From Rhodopirellula europaea 6C (lineage in GTDB: Bacteria; Planctomycetota; Planctomycetia; Pirellulales; Pirellulaceae), in the NCBI RefSeq assembly GCF_000338295.1, contig NZ_ANMO01000211.1, positions 1 to 64,000 on the forward strand: 64,000 nucleotides of DNA, given 5' to 3'. The notes below the pieces were generated by a model. That model was given only the letters and a program-made list of their open reading frames with translations, was not told the origin of the DNA and did not search any database. Shown one piece after another: positions 52,783 to 61,488 of this stretch; position 1 is the first letter of the stretch; every line of letters begins with the position of its first letter. Position numbers and translations under genes: made by a program.

Positions 52783-53182
52783 ATGTTTTGCCCTAGAAGA
52801 TGAGATGGAACAGAATGGCGTCGAACACGCCGTTCGAAGGATCCGCCGGACAGGGGGGCCCCAATGGCGAATACTATAAGCAAGGATGCTCAAAAAACAG
52901 TGTCCGTTGCGTGTTTGTCACTCTCTAAGCGTCGTGAAGGGCTCAGGAGAAGCCAATATGTCTCAGAAAACGGGCTTGGCGTGATTCGCTATCTCACTGA
53001 CGCAAAACGCCTGGGCTGCGGCTTTACGCAAGGCGTGAGGTGTATAGATCCGGTGTCTTTGGGAGCTTTCTCCCGCTTTGAGCCGGATGACAACAGTTCT
53101 TCGCGAATTATTTTGCGCGGAATCCACCCAATTTCGTTTTCGAGACCGGCATCTTGTTGGACAGTGTCCAGCACTCAGGTCA
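52783..53182. other. upstream region of the DUF1559 gene
   Basis: About 400 bases with no convincing gene. Short frames here include fragments (minus strand, near 53000-53050, pattern YTPHALRKAAA) that faintly recall a tyrosine recombinase tail, but nothing can be called. Presumably the promoter lies here. Confidence 0.4.
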
Positions 53183-53509
53183 TCAACGCTGGCGCAGCTG
53201 TGCAAAGAAGATAGCGATCCAGACGGTTGGTTCGTCGGGCGTGGTCCATTCGACTCGGTGACGCCGGTGGGCGGGGATAAGAAGATGATCGCCCGGTGTC
53301 ATGGTGACCAGTTCGCCGTCGTCGAAACGGAGTTTGGCTTCACCCTTGAGAACGACCACCCATTCGTCTTGTTCTTGGTCGTACCAGTTGTCCGGATCGG
53401 TGGTGTGTCCGGTTGAGACGATTCGCTCGATGCGAACCGACTCTCCTTCCGCCAACACTTCAATGAGTTCCGATGGCAACTGCGTCGGAACATCTTCGAA
53501 AAGATTCAT
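53183..53509 (-). CDS. cupin domain protein
   Basis: 108 residues, a single cupin fold. The two conserved cupin motifs are visible: EWVVVLKGEAKLRFDDGE (about 48-66, motif 1-like) and MTPGDHLLIPAHRRHRVEWT (about 69-88, motif 2-like, with His residues suited to metal binding). It could bind a metal and a small ligand, but its substrate is unknown. It is a small cytoplasmic protein, and the start ATG at 53509 is the only good one. Nothing in the neighbours suggests its pathway. Confidence 0.85.
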   Translation of the reverse strand: MNLFEDVPTQLPSELIEVLAEGESVRIERIVSTGHTTDPDNWYDQEQDEWVVVLKGEAKLRFDDGELVTMTPGDHLLIPAHRRHRVEWTTPDEPTVWIAIFFAQLRQR

Positions 53510-53584
53510 GTCGGCGGGTTATTGTCGTTGGATTGGCTGGTGAACGATGTGGACCGAGCGTGAATCCGATCGCGAACTTCTTGA

Positions 53585-53932
53585 TCATTCCAGGTGAATG
53601 ATCCCCAGGTCAACTGCATCGGTCGCACGCGTCCCGCTTGTTCGGGCACCGAGAATCGATGGTTCGGGATGGCCTTTCAGGTCAATGATCCGTAGCTCGA
53701 AAGTCTGTAGTTCAGCTATTGAGCCGTTGTTGCTTTCCTCTGCTTGGACAGATGGAAGACTCAGCAGCGTGAGCAACAACAGTCCTGCGAGCGACCACCG
53801 CGTTGCAGGGAATGTCAAAGACGTCTTGTCAGATTCTCTGTGTTGGGCGAAGCGTTGAGCGACAACACCGTGCTGCACGAAACCATCAACAAAATAGCAC
53901 GCCGCGACCTTCTGGATAAAAACTACTTGCAC
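53585..53932 (-). CDS. possible small secreted protein, perhaps truncated
   Basis: 115 residues if started at GTG 53932, which is a weak start. The central stretch is a convincing signal peptide (RWSLAGLLLLTLLSLPSVQAEESN) followed by a fragment resembling the beginning of a carboxypeptidase-regulatory-like domain (TFELRIIDLKGHPEPS) and then an abrupt end. The first 30 residues have no sense as a signal. It may be the broken remnant of a larger secreted gene related to the BlaR1-type neighbour, or a small real gene. Confidence 0.35.
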   Translation of the reverse strand: MQVVFIQKVAACYFVDGFVQHGVVAQRFAQHRESDKTSLTFPATRWSLAGLLLLTLLSLPSVQAEESNNGSIAELQTFELRIIDLKGHPEPSILGARTSGTRATDAVDLGIIHLE

Positions 53933-53970
53933 TGCCTACGATATGTCGGCACAATGCCTACAGGTTGTCG
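53933..53970. promoter_or_regulatory. candidate operator: two direct repeats upstream of the BlaI-like gene
   Basis: TGCCTACGATATGTCG (53933-53948) and TGCCTACAGGTTGTCG (53955-53970) share TGCCTAC-N5-GTCG and start 22 bases apart, about two helical turns. They end 43 bases before the ATG of the BlaI-like gene. They are possible binding sites for the repressor encoded next to them. Confidence 0.4.
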
Positions 53971-54012
53971 TCGCAGGGGCGTTCTTGCAGAACCATGGTC
54001 CGGGAGAAACGA

Positions 54013-54456
54013 ATGACGAAATCCACACCGCCGCCCTTGACTGAATCCCAGCGGGAGGTCATGGAAATAATCTGAAAGCACGGCGAAGCGACCGTCAGTG
54101 AAGTGCGTGAGCACCTTGCTGGTCTCGGACGCCACGTCGCACGCAATACAGTCCAAACAACGATCGTGCGTTTGGAGGCCAAAGGTTGGGCGAAGCATCG
54201 TGAATGTGGCAGGACATTTGTCTACTCCGCTGCTCAACCGAAAACGCGATCTTTGGGCGTCAAGGTCGCTCAAATGGTGGACCGATTCTTTGCGGGTTCA
54301 CCGGAGGACATGGTGACGGCGTTGATCCAATACCGCGGGCTCACGGAGGAAGAGGCGACGCGAATCACGGCGATGATTGACGAAGCAGCAGGTAAAGCGA
54401 AGGAGAGTGCTCCGAAGAAGACCAAGTCAAAATCCAACCAAAAGCGAGGTCGGTGA
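54013..54456 (+). pseudogene. BlaI/MecI-type transcriptional repressor with in-frame TGA
   Basis: Reading from ATG 54013 gives 147 codons of a BlaI-family winged-helix repressor (LTESQREVMEII, then EATVSEVREHL, TVQTTIVRLEAKGWAKHRE, FFAGSPEDMVTALIQ). A TGA at 54073-54075 (codon 21) replaces the conserved Trp of the family pattern (VMxxLWxxGEAT). The gene is therefore broken unless the stop is bypassed or translation restarts downstream, for example at GTG 54103, which would lack helix 1. The rest of the frame is intact and overlaps the BlaR1-like gene by GTGA. It may be a recent mutation or a sequencing error. Confidence 0.75.
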
Positions 54457-57400
54457 AGATGAACCTTCCATCTTATGGTCTCAGTTGCGTGCTATTCGCC
54501 AGTCTCGTCTCTATTGCGGCTTTGACCGTCAATCGATTGATGCAACGGTTTGCAACCGCTCGGCACGGGATGCTTCTTTCCGCATTGGTGGTGATCCTTG
54601 CCAGCCCAGCCTGGATCGCTCTGTTGCGAACGCCTCAAGTTGCTTCTCGCAACCCGTTGTCGGGTCTGCTGGTCAGCGAACGCGACACGATGATGGTCGG
54701 CGAAACCAACATGCTTTTGCCGTTGCAGTTGGAAACGCCCGCCGAAACGGAAGTGCCTGATTCGATGGAGAGTCACGCGGAGTGGAAGCCGAACGACGAG
54801 GTTTCGTGGGAGGAAAGTGCGCAAACGTTGCAAAGCAATCTGCCAGCGACTTCACTGGCGGTCCAGCCCAAGATCGCGACCGGAACGTCTGCGGAGTCTG
54901 CAGTCCAAGCAAACCCACTTAACGATTGGATCATGCGTGCGGCGCGGTCGGTGTTTCCGTCACTGGTCGCGGCGTCGTTGCTTGGCACGCTCGTCGTATT
55001 GATTCGTGTGTTTGTCGGCTTGATTCGATTGCGTCAAATCCTGAGAGAATCCACTCCTGTCTCCAGCCATCGCGTGCGTGAAAGTTTCGTCGAAGCCTGC
55101 GAACGTATTGGGCTCCGACCTGATTCCGTTCGTTTGGCGGTTTCTGATCAAGTCGAGATTCCCATCGCCGCTCGATTGATCCAGTCGGTCGTCGTATTGC
55201 CTCGTGAGATGGTTCAGGACGATTCGCCATCGGATTTGAGCCAAGTTCTGATTCATGAACTGGCTCATGTGAAACGCCGCGACCAGTGGATCGTGCTTCT
55301 TCAGCACCTCGCATCGGCGATCCATTGGTGGAACCCGTTGGTTCATCGTTTGAACCGATGTCTGGCAGAAGCTCGTGAAGAGATTTGCGACAACCATGTG
55401 CTCGTGAATTGCGATGCGCCGAGCTATTGCCGGACTCTGTTGCAAATCACCCAGCGTCAAAGTCCGTCAATGGTTCCGTTCGGAGCGGTTGGCTTGTTCA
55501 CCTCACGATGGAAGCTCGAACAACGAATCCAATCGCTGCTGAACGCGAATCGAATTCGGGCAACAGCAATGACTTGGAAAGGTCGTTCGCTAATCGGGCT
55601 TGGAGTTCTATTGGTGTTGGCTATGGGTAGCCAATTGGCGATCCCGGTCGAGGCGGTTGAGCCTCAAGTCACGGGCTCCAGCGAATCCCCGGCCGAGACT
55701 CCCGTCGTCACCCAGCCGAACGAGGATAGCGAAGAGCGGTTGCAAAGTTCGGCTGTTGCGGGAACCGTCAAAGATGAATTCGGCCAGCCCATTGAAAGTG
55801 CAAAGGTGGTTGCCTTCTACCAACTGAGCGAGCAGCGTGAAGTGGTGAGCTCGGTGGATGCGTCGGATGCGGAGGGGCGTTTCGAATTCACTGACGTCCC
55901 ACTTACCAACCCAGATTTGAAATCACTGGCCATTTATTCTTACGCGAGCGGCTATGCAATTCAAACGCGACGTGTTCATCGCAGCTTGTTCTCGCCTCCA
56001 TTGAATGCTGCTTTGCTCGACCTTGATTTCGAACTGCAGCCAGAGGCAATCGGAATAGTCGATGTGGTCGACGAAGACGGGCTACCGGTGGCTGGGGCTG
56101 TCCTGACTCAATTGCAGTCGAAAGGCGAAACATTGACCAGTCTGTATCTGTACCGTGATGTCTGGGAGCAGCTTGGTTTGTCCGTTCCAACGTCGAACGC
56201 AAATGGTCGTATGGAAATCCCTTCCATTTCGCCAGGCCGGATTTATGACGTTCAGCTCGTGCATCCCGAATTTGCCAAAACGCCGATTTGGGAAACTTCT
56301 CTTTCGGAAACACCTTTGACCGCCGTGATTGAGAAGGGGAATCCGGTCAAGTTCGTCGTCACGAGTCCCACCGACTCAGACAAGATCGATGAGGCCAGAG
56401 TTGAAGTCTTGGTCCAGGAGCCAGGTGGGATTTCCATGGTCGTCTGTGACGTACCTGAATCTGGAATCATCGAGACGCGTCTGCGCGATGTCGACTCAAC
56501 AATTACGATCAAGCACCCAACGCTCGTCAGTAGGTCCTGGCATTTTTACCGAAAAAACAAGCCAACGATGGAGTTCTCGCTTCATCGCACGGGGACGGTT
56601 CGAGGGCGAGTGGTTGATGCGGAGACGGGCGATGGAGTTGGACAAATGTCGGTCACTTTTGGCGGCAATCATCGGCAGTTGCACCTCCTACGCACCGATG
56701 AGGAAGGCTACTACGAGGGTGAGGTTGCGGAAGGTGAGTACTCGGTGAGAATCGAAGATATTCAGGGGCAGTGGAAAGCGACGGGGAACGATCGGCGGGA
56801 AATCCATGTTGCGGCGAACGAGACGGTTCAAATGAAAACGTTCACTGCGAACCGGTCTGCTCCGATTCAGGGGCGAGTGTTACTTGAGTCAGGCGAGCCC
56901 GTTGCGAATGCCATCGTCCTTCAGGGTTTTCGGCAAAAGCCCATCCTGACTGATGCCGACGGAAAGTTTGCTGTCGTTCGTGGTTCGCGAAGGAATCAGG
57001 TGGTCTATGCGATTCATCCGACTAAAAAACTGTCTCGTGTGACGATTTTGCCGAACGAGGCGAAACATCTCGATATGGTGCTGGCACCCGAAGGAAGCTT
57101 GAAGGGCGTTGTCATCGACTCGGACGGCAACGCTTTGGTGGATGTTCCGGCTTCGCTGAAAATTCAGGTGTCATCTCGCTCAAATCGTGGGAGCAACATG
57201 TCGACGACCATACGGACCAAGCAAACCGATCAAGAGGGTGCCGTCCGTTTTGATGGCCTGATTGAAGGAGCCCACTACGCTCTCGAGGCAAATGGCAAAT
57301 TCAGGTCGAGCTTTGGTGAACGGTTGCGGCAAACCAGTCGGTCGTTTGATGTTGCCGCGGCCCCCTGGGAAGTCGTTGAGCTCAAAGTCCACTCCGCGTT

Positions 57401-57842
57401 GGAAACTGAGCTCAATGAACTAGCCCGGTATCGACAGGCTCCGGAGATGATCCAGCCACTGAGGGCAACGAATTGGTTGAACGGCGATCCGGTCGATGTT
57501 GTATCAGGGGAAGCGGACTTTCGTCTGATTGTGTTCGGACGATCGAAACACAGTTTCGAAGAAGCGAATCTGGTGCACCAGTTTTATGGTGATCAAGGGG
57601 TTCAAGTCGTTGGCGTCGTCGGGAACAGAATCTCAGGACCTGAAAGCAGAGCCGCATGGGCGGGAGAGCTTCAAATCCCAATTGCGGTCGATGACGGCAA
57701 CGCCAAGATGTTTTCTCGGTATGGAGTCGATTCAAACGGCAGTGTCCTGCTGTACGGAGCAGATGGACAGTTCATCGAACGGATCAATCGAGGAAGAGAC
57801 CTACTTTGGATCATGAGAAATTACGTTTTGTACCGGGATTGA
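54453..57842 (+). CDS. BlaR1-like M56 metalloprotease with carboxypeptidase-regulatory and redoxin-like regions
   Basis: 1129 residues from GTG in the GTGA overlap; ATG 54459 is the alternative. Membrane segments (about 5-25, 35-53, 165-190 and near 380-395) surround the M56 zinc-protease site HELAH at residue 268, typical of BlaR1/MecR1 membrane proteases that cleave the BlaI-type repressor encoded upstream. Instead of a beta-lactam sensor, the extracellular part (about 430-1000) shows repeated carboxypeptidase-regulatory/CnaB-like modules (GTVKDEFGQPIESAKVVAF, GRVVDAETGDGVGQMSVTF, GRVLLESGEPVANAIVL). The C-terminus (about 1000-1129) recalls a redoxin/thioredoxin fold but has no cysteine. 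The inducing signal is unknown. Confidence 0.85.
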   Translation: MKMNLPSYGLSCVLFASLVSIAALTVNRLMQRFATARHGMLLSALVVILASPAWIALLRTPQVASRNPLSGLLVSERDTMMVGETNMLLPLQLETPAETEVPDSMESHAEWKPNDEVSWEESAQTLQSNLPATSLAVQPKIATGTSAESAVQANPLNDWIMRAARSVFPSLVAASLLGTLVVLIRVFVGLIRLRQILRESTPVSSHRVRESFVEACERIGLRPDSVRLAVSDQVEIPIAARLIQSVVVLPREMVQDDSPSDLSQVLIHELAHVKRRDQWIVLLQHLASAIHWWNPLVHRLNRCLAEAREEICDNHVLVNCDAPSYCRTLLQITQRQSPSMVPFGAVGLFTSRWKLEQRIQSLLNANRIRATAMTWKGRSLIGLGVLLVLAMGSQLAIPVEAVEPQVTGSSESPAETPVVTQPNEDSEERLQSSAVAGTVKDEFGQPIESAKVVAFYQLSEQREVVSSVDASDAEGRFEFTDVPLTNPDLKSLAIYSYASGYAIQTRRVHRSLFSPPLNAALLDLDFELQPEAIGIVDVVDEDGLPVAGAVLTQLQSKGETLTSLYLYRDVWEQLGLSVPTSNANGRMEIPSISPGRIYDVQLVHPEFAKTPIWETSLSETPLTAVIEKGNPVKFVVTSPTDSDKIDEARVEVLVQEPGGISMVVCDVPESGIIETRLRDVDSTITIKHPTLVSRSWHFYRKNKPTMEFSLHRTGTVRGRVVDAETGDGVGQMSVTFGGNHRQLHLLRTDEEGYYEGEVAEGEYSVRIEDIQGQWKATGNDRREIHVAANETVQMKTFTANRSAPIQGRVLLESGEPVANAIVLQGFRQKPILTDADGKFAVVRGSRRNQVVYAIHPTKKLSRVTILPNEAKHLDMVLAPEGSLKGVVIDSDGNALVDVPASLKIQVSSRSNRGSNMSTTIRTKQTDQEGAVRFDGLIEGAHYALEANGKFRSSFGERLRQTSRSFDVAAAPWEVVELKVHSALETELNELARYRQAPEMIQPLRATNWLNGDPVDVVSGEADFRLIVFGRSKHSFEEANLVHQFYGDQGVQVVGVVGNRISGPESRAAWAGELQIPIAVDDGNAKMFSRYGVDSNGSVLLYGADGQFIERINRGRDLLWIMRNYVLYRD

Positions 57843-57901
57843 TCAAATCAGAAAATCTCATCGTTCTCGCTCGAAAACAGGCGTGCGTGTACGATGCGAT
57901 C

Positions 57902-58936
57902 ATGACTGACAGCGCTCTTCCTCCCAACCAGCAGCTTGTTCGTGGTGATCGTTGGCCCATTGTTGGGGAACGACATCCGGGCGATGTCGATTCTCCTTGG
58001 TTGCTGGAGATTTGTGGCTGTGTCGCGAGTTCGCCAACGTTTTCGCTCGACGAGATTCGAGCGATGCCGCAGGTGACTCGGCAAATCGATGTTCACTGCG
58101 TGACGCGTTGGTCGAAGCCGGCAATGTCGTTCACTGGCGTTCGTCTTCGAGATCTGCTGCACGAATCAGAGGCACCGATCTGGACCGACGAAGCGAAGTT
58201 CGTTTCGTTTGTCGCACGGAGTGAACGAAATCATTCGACCTCGCTACCGCTCAGCGAAGTGCGGGAACTCGATCCGATCATCGCTTTGCAAGCCGAAGGC
58301 AAGCCGCTGGCGACGGAGAATGGCGGTCCGATGCGGATGGTGGTTCCTGGCAAGTACTTTTACAAAAGCGTGAAGTGGATCCGCCGGATCGAGTTCTTGA
58401 AAGAAGAGCGTCTGGGGTACTGGGAATCCGAGGCCGGCTACCACAACGGTGCGGACCCCTGGCGTGAGCAACGCTACATGGCACCGACGTTGACCAAGCA
58501 AGCGGCGTTGCGAGTGATCGAATCACGCGATTTTCGCGACCAAGACCTTCGGGGAATCAATGCGTCGCATCGGGACTTGGCGGATTTGCAAGCGTCCGAC
58601 GCCCTGCTTCGAGACGCCGATTTCCGTTCCTGCAATTTGCAGCGAGCCAACTTTCGCGGCGCCAATCTATCCAACTCCAAATTGCAACGAGCTGACCTGC
58701 AGGCTGCCAACTTCACCGGCGCCGATCTCGAAGGAGCAGACTTGTCCGGGGCTGACCTGCGAGGCTGCGATATTCGTGGCGCATCACTCTTCGGAGCCAC
58801 CTTCTTTCAGTCCGACGCGAACGGATTAGGCAGCTTGAGTGCCGTGATCGATCGATCCACTCAAGTCGATCTCGCATCCTTGGACGCTTTGGTAGACGAA
58901 CAGAAATCATTTGTTCGCAAGGCGATCGAGGCGTAG
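57902..58936 (+). CDS. molybdopterin oxidoreductase (sulfite oxidase/MsrP type) fused to pentapeptide repeats
   Basis: 344 residues from ATG 57902; an ATG at 57806 would overlap the protease gene. Residues about 15-185 form an oxidoreductase molybdopterin-binding domain: the Mo-coordinating Cys is in HCVTRWSKPAMSFTGV near 68, then GYW and GADPWREQRYM. The last 130 residues are about 20 pentapeptide repeats of A(D/N)LxX type (NLQRANFRGANLSNSKLQRADLQAANFTGADL). This fusion of a molybdopterin domain to a pentapeptide coil is unusual. There is no signal peptide, so it is probably cytoplasmic. Substrate unknown. Confidence 0.8.
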   Translation: MTDSALPPNQQLVRGDRWPIVGERHPGDVDSPWLLEICGCVASSPTFSLDEIRAMPQVTRQIDVHCVTRWSKPAMSFTGVRLRDLLHESEAPIWTDEAKFVSFVARSERNHSTSLPLSEVRELDPIIALQAEGKPLATENGGPMRMVVPGKYFYKSVKWIRRIEFLKEERLGYWESEAGYHNGADPWREQRYMAPTLTKQAALRVIESRDFRDQDLRGINASHRDLADLQASDALLRDADFRSCNLQRANFRGANLSNSKLQRADLQAANFTGADLEGADLSGADLRGCDIRGASLFGATFFQSDANGLGSLSAVIDRSTQVDLASLDALVDEQKSFVRKAIEA

Positions 58937-59308
58937 CCGGTAGGAATCAAGCTTTGCTGCCGCTCCGTTCATTCATCAAAGTTCCGAGCGCAAACGTGAG
59001 GCTCCGACTTCCAGAATGGGATAGGTCCGAGGAGCGATCGCATCATCAGGTTGTTAAGAATATTCGGTGAACGACCTTCGGTTCGGGAAAGAGTCACTTG
59101 ATATCGACAACGCTCTATCGAATCGATGTGTTAGTCCTTCGCTTGGCCATCCTACTTCCGCTGACACCGTATTCACGCTGTGCTAAAACCGCGAAAGTTC
59201 GATACGGCGAAGAAAAGGGCGTTTGCTATCAATCAGTAGAGATTCGCGATTGAATTGCACAACCAGCTCCAAAGTTGTTGAATTCGAAAGGATGAAAGGT
59301 TCTGTGGT
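58937..59308. other. intergenic before the potassium channel gene
   Basis: No gene. The last 40 bases carry a GAAAGG ribosome binding site for the channel. No promoter or terminator could be defined. Confidence 0.4.
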
Positions 59309-60019
59309 TTGAGTCTAAAACAAATCGTCGAGACATCCGACACGAAAGCTGGGCTTGCGTTTGACTTGACCATGCAGGCTTTGATCCTGGTTTCCCTCGT
59401 TGACTTTTCGGTTGAGACGCTGCCTGGATTGTCGAGTGATGCTCGCAAACTGTTGTGGTTGATCGAGACTGCAACCGTGGTCGCGTTTACGGTCGAGTAT
59501 CTGTTGCGATTGTTCGTCGCCGACCGAAAGATTGGTTTTGCCACCAGCTTTTTCGGCGTGATCGACCTGCTTGCAATCCTGCCATTTTATCTTTCGCTTG
59601 GCTTTGATCTGCGATCGATGCGAGCATTCAGGTTGCTTCGACTGTTTCGAATTCTCAAGCTCGCAAGATACAACGCTGCGGTGCGGCGATTCCACCGAGC
59701 CTTGCTCATCGCATGGGAAGAGCTTGTTCTATTTGGAATCGTTGCAGTGATCGTTCTCTATCTTGCGGCAGTGGGAATCTATCACTTTGAAAATGAATCC
59801 CAGCCAGATGCCTTCGCGTCGGTTTTTCACTCGCTTTGGTGGGCAGTCGCGACGCTCACGACGGTTGGCTACGGAGACATATACCCTGTGACCGTTGGCG
59901 GCCGTGTTTTCACGTTCGTGGTATTGATCGTAGGACTTGGCGTTGTGTCGATTCCCGCCGGGCTTATCGCGTCAGCGCTGTCGAAGGCAAGGGAAGCTGA
60001 CGAACTAGTCGGTCGATGA
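59309..60019 (+). CDS. voltage-gated potassium channel (6-TM type)
   Basis: 236 residues from TTG 59309, preceded by GAAAGG with an 8-base spacing. There are six membrane segments. The S4-like segment has regularly spaced arginines (RAFRLLRLFRILKLARY, about 112-128), and the pore contains the potassium selectivity filter TVGYGD near 193. The pore helix is WWAVATLTT and the last helix GLGVVSIPAGLIASALS. It should conduct K+ across the inner membrane. There is no RCK/cNMP domain, so gating is by voltage or lipid only. Confidence 0.9.
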   Translation: MSLKQIVETSDTKAGLAFDLTMQALILVSLVDFSVETLPGLSSDARKLLWLIETATVVAFTVEYLLRLFVADRKIGFATSFFGVIDLLAILPFYLSLGFDLRSMRAFRLLRLFRILKLARYNAAVRRFHRALLIAWEELVLFGIVAVIVLYLAAVGIYHFENESQPDAFASVFHSLWWAVATLTTVGYGDIYPVTVGGRVFTFVVLIVGLGVVSIPAGLIASALSKAREADELVGR

Positions 60020-60125
60020 GTTTTGGTGCCCAGCGATCTGCGATCGCAATCAAGGGGTGTACGCCTTTTTCCAATGGTCACAGGGCGAAGAAGTGTCAGC
60101 AAATTCGTTTCGGCATGCCTACGAA

Positions 60126-60161
60126 AAAAGCCGCGTCAGCGGGTGGCTGGACGCGGCTTTT
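60126..60161 (-). terminator. terminator of tRNA-Arg
   Basis: A 12-bp perfect stem (AAAAGCCGCGTC at 60126-60137 with 60150-60161) is followed on the minus strand by a T-run (60129-60124). It lies just 3' of tRNA-Arg. The stem is also followed by T residues on the plus strand and may serve the potassium-channel transcript as well. Confidence 0.85.
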
Positions 60162-60167
60162 CGGAAG

Positions 60168-60243
<76 letters not shown>

Positions 60244-60339
60244 CTTCTAATTCGTCACACGCGAGTCGCTTTCGCGTCGCTTGCGAGGGCGTGAAAATAT
60301 CGGCTGGTCTGGTTTCTCGCAAGGGGGAATGACCAACTT

Positions 60340-61488
60340 TCAGTTCCTGGGGACCTCGATTCCGCGAATCATGGCCCGCAATTCCTCATCAACGCTGCGA
60401 CCCTCAATTTCGGCCTCCGCCGTCAACGACACTCGGTGCCGCAAAACAGGCAAAATGATCTCCATCACGTCGTCGGGAACCGCGAAATCGCGGCCGGAAA
60501 ACGCGGCGATCGTGCGGGCGGATTGCATCAATGCAATCCCGGCTCGCGGCGACGCACCAATGTGGAAGGCTGGCCATGTTCGGGTGGATCGAATCAATGC
60601 GTTGATGTACTCCACCAAGCGATCTTCGACGCGAACTTGGCTGCACGTTGAAATCACTTTTTGAACAATCTCCGGATTGGTGATCGGCTGAATCTCGTCT
60701 TCGAGTCGCTGGCCGAAGTCGACCTGCATCGAATGCATCTTCAAAATTTCGGCTTCTTCGGTGGCCGACGGGTAGTCGACCATCAGCTTGAACATGAACC
60801 GGTCCAGCTGAGCCTCGGGCAAGTTGTAGGTGCCTTCGCTTTCCAGCGGGTTTTGTGTTGCGAGAACCAAAAACGGTTTCGGAACCGGGTGGCTGGTTCC
60901 GTCAATCGTGACGCGATATTCCTGCATGATCTCGAGCAACGCCGCGTGTGTCTTCGCCGGTGATCGGTTGATCTCATCGGCCAGCAACAACTGCGTGAAC
61001 ACGGGACCGGCGCGGAATCGAAATTCGCTGGTCTGCATGTCGAAGACGGGGGCACCGGTGATGTCCGATGGCATCAAGTCAGCGGTGAACTGGATGCGTC
61101 CGAATTCGCAACCCAGGATTCGCCCGAGTGTTCGTACGAAGAGCGTTTTGCCCAGTCCGGGGACCGACTCGATCAAGACGTGGCCACCGGAGAACAATGC
61201 GGTCAACGTGCCGAGCACCAGCTCGTCTTGTCCGACGTACAGCTTGGCCACTTCGGCTTGGATCAATTCGAAGAGCTCTTTGATCTTCGCGAATTCTGGC
61301 GACACCGGTGGCGCGGATGGTTCTTCGACTTCCGGAACGGTGATTTGCGAAGCCGGCGTCGCGGGCGCGGACATCTCAGGCGGCGACGGCGGAGAACCCT
61401 GCGGATAGTTTACAGCGTCGTCGGCGCCAGGGTTCCCGGGACCGGAGTTGTCTTCGGGCAAAATCGGTGGCAAGGAAGAATCGTTCAA
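60340..61488 (-). CDS. MoxR family AAA ATPase
   Basis: 382 residues from TTG 61488, in a TTGA overlap with the DUF4350 gene. A Pro/Ser-rich N-terminal 60 residues precede the AAA core: Walker A ESVPGLGKTLFV near residue 110, GRIQFTADLMPSDITGAPVF, Walker B LLLADEINRSPAKTHAALLEIMQE near 168, sensor ATQNPLESEGTYNLPEAQLDRFMFKL near 210. MoxR ATPases are chaperone-like and often work with VWA and DUF58 proteins, none of which are in the window. Here the partners are the DUF4350 and DUF4129 membrane proteins upstream. Confidence 0.93.
   Translation of the reverse strand: MNDSSLPPILPEDNSGPGNPGADDAVNYPQGSPPSPPEMSAPATPASQITVPEVEEPSAPPVSPEFAKIKELFELIQAEVAKLYVGQDELVLGTLTALFSGGHVLIESVPGLGKTLFVRTLGRILGCEFGRIQFTADLMPSDITGAPVFDMQTSEFRFRAGPVFTQLLLADEINRSPAKTHAALLEIMQEYRVTIDGTSHPVPKPFLVLATQNPLESEGTYNLPEAQLDRFMFKLMVDYPSATEEAEILKMHSMQVDFGQRLEDEIQPITNPEIVQKVISTCSQVRVEDRLVEYINALIRSTRTWPAFHIGASPRAGIALMQSARTIAAFSGRDFAVPDDVMEIILPVLRHRVSLTAEAEIEGRSVDEELRAMIRGIEVPRN

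Noticed and set aside
52963-53205. Possible tyrosine recombinase remnant (pattern YTPHALRKAAA) on the minus strand
   Set aside because: The similarity is limited to a handful of residues, without the catalytic Arg/His/Tyr set in order.
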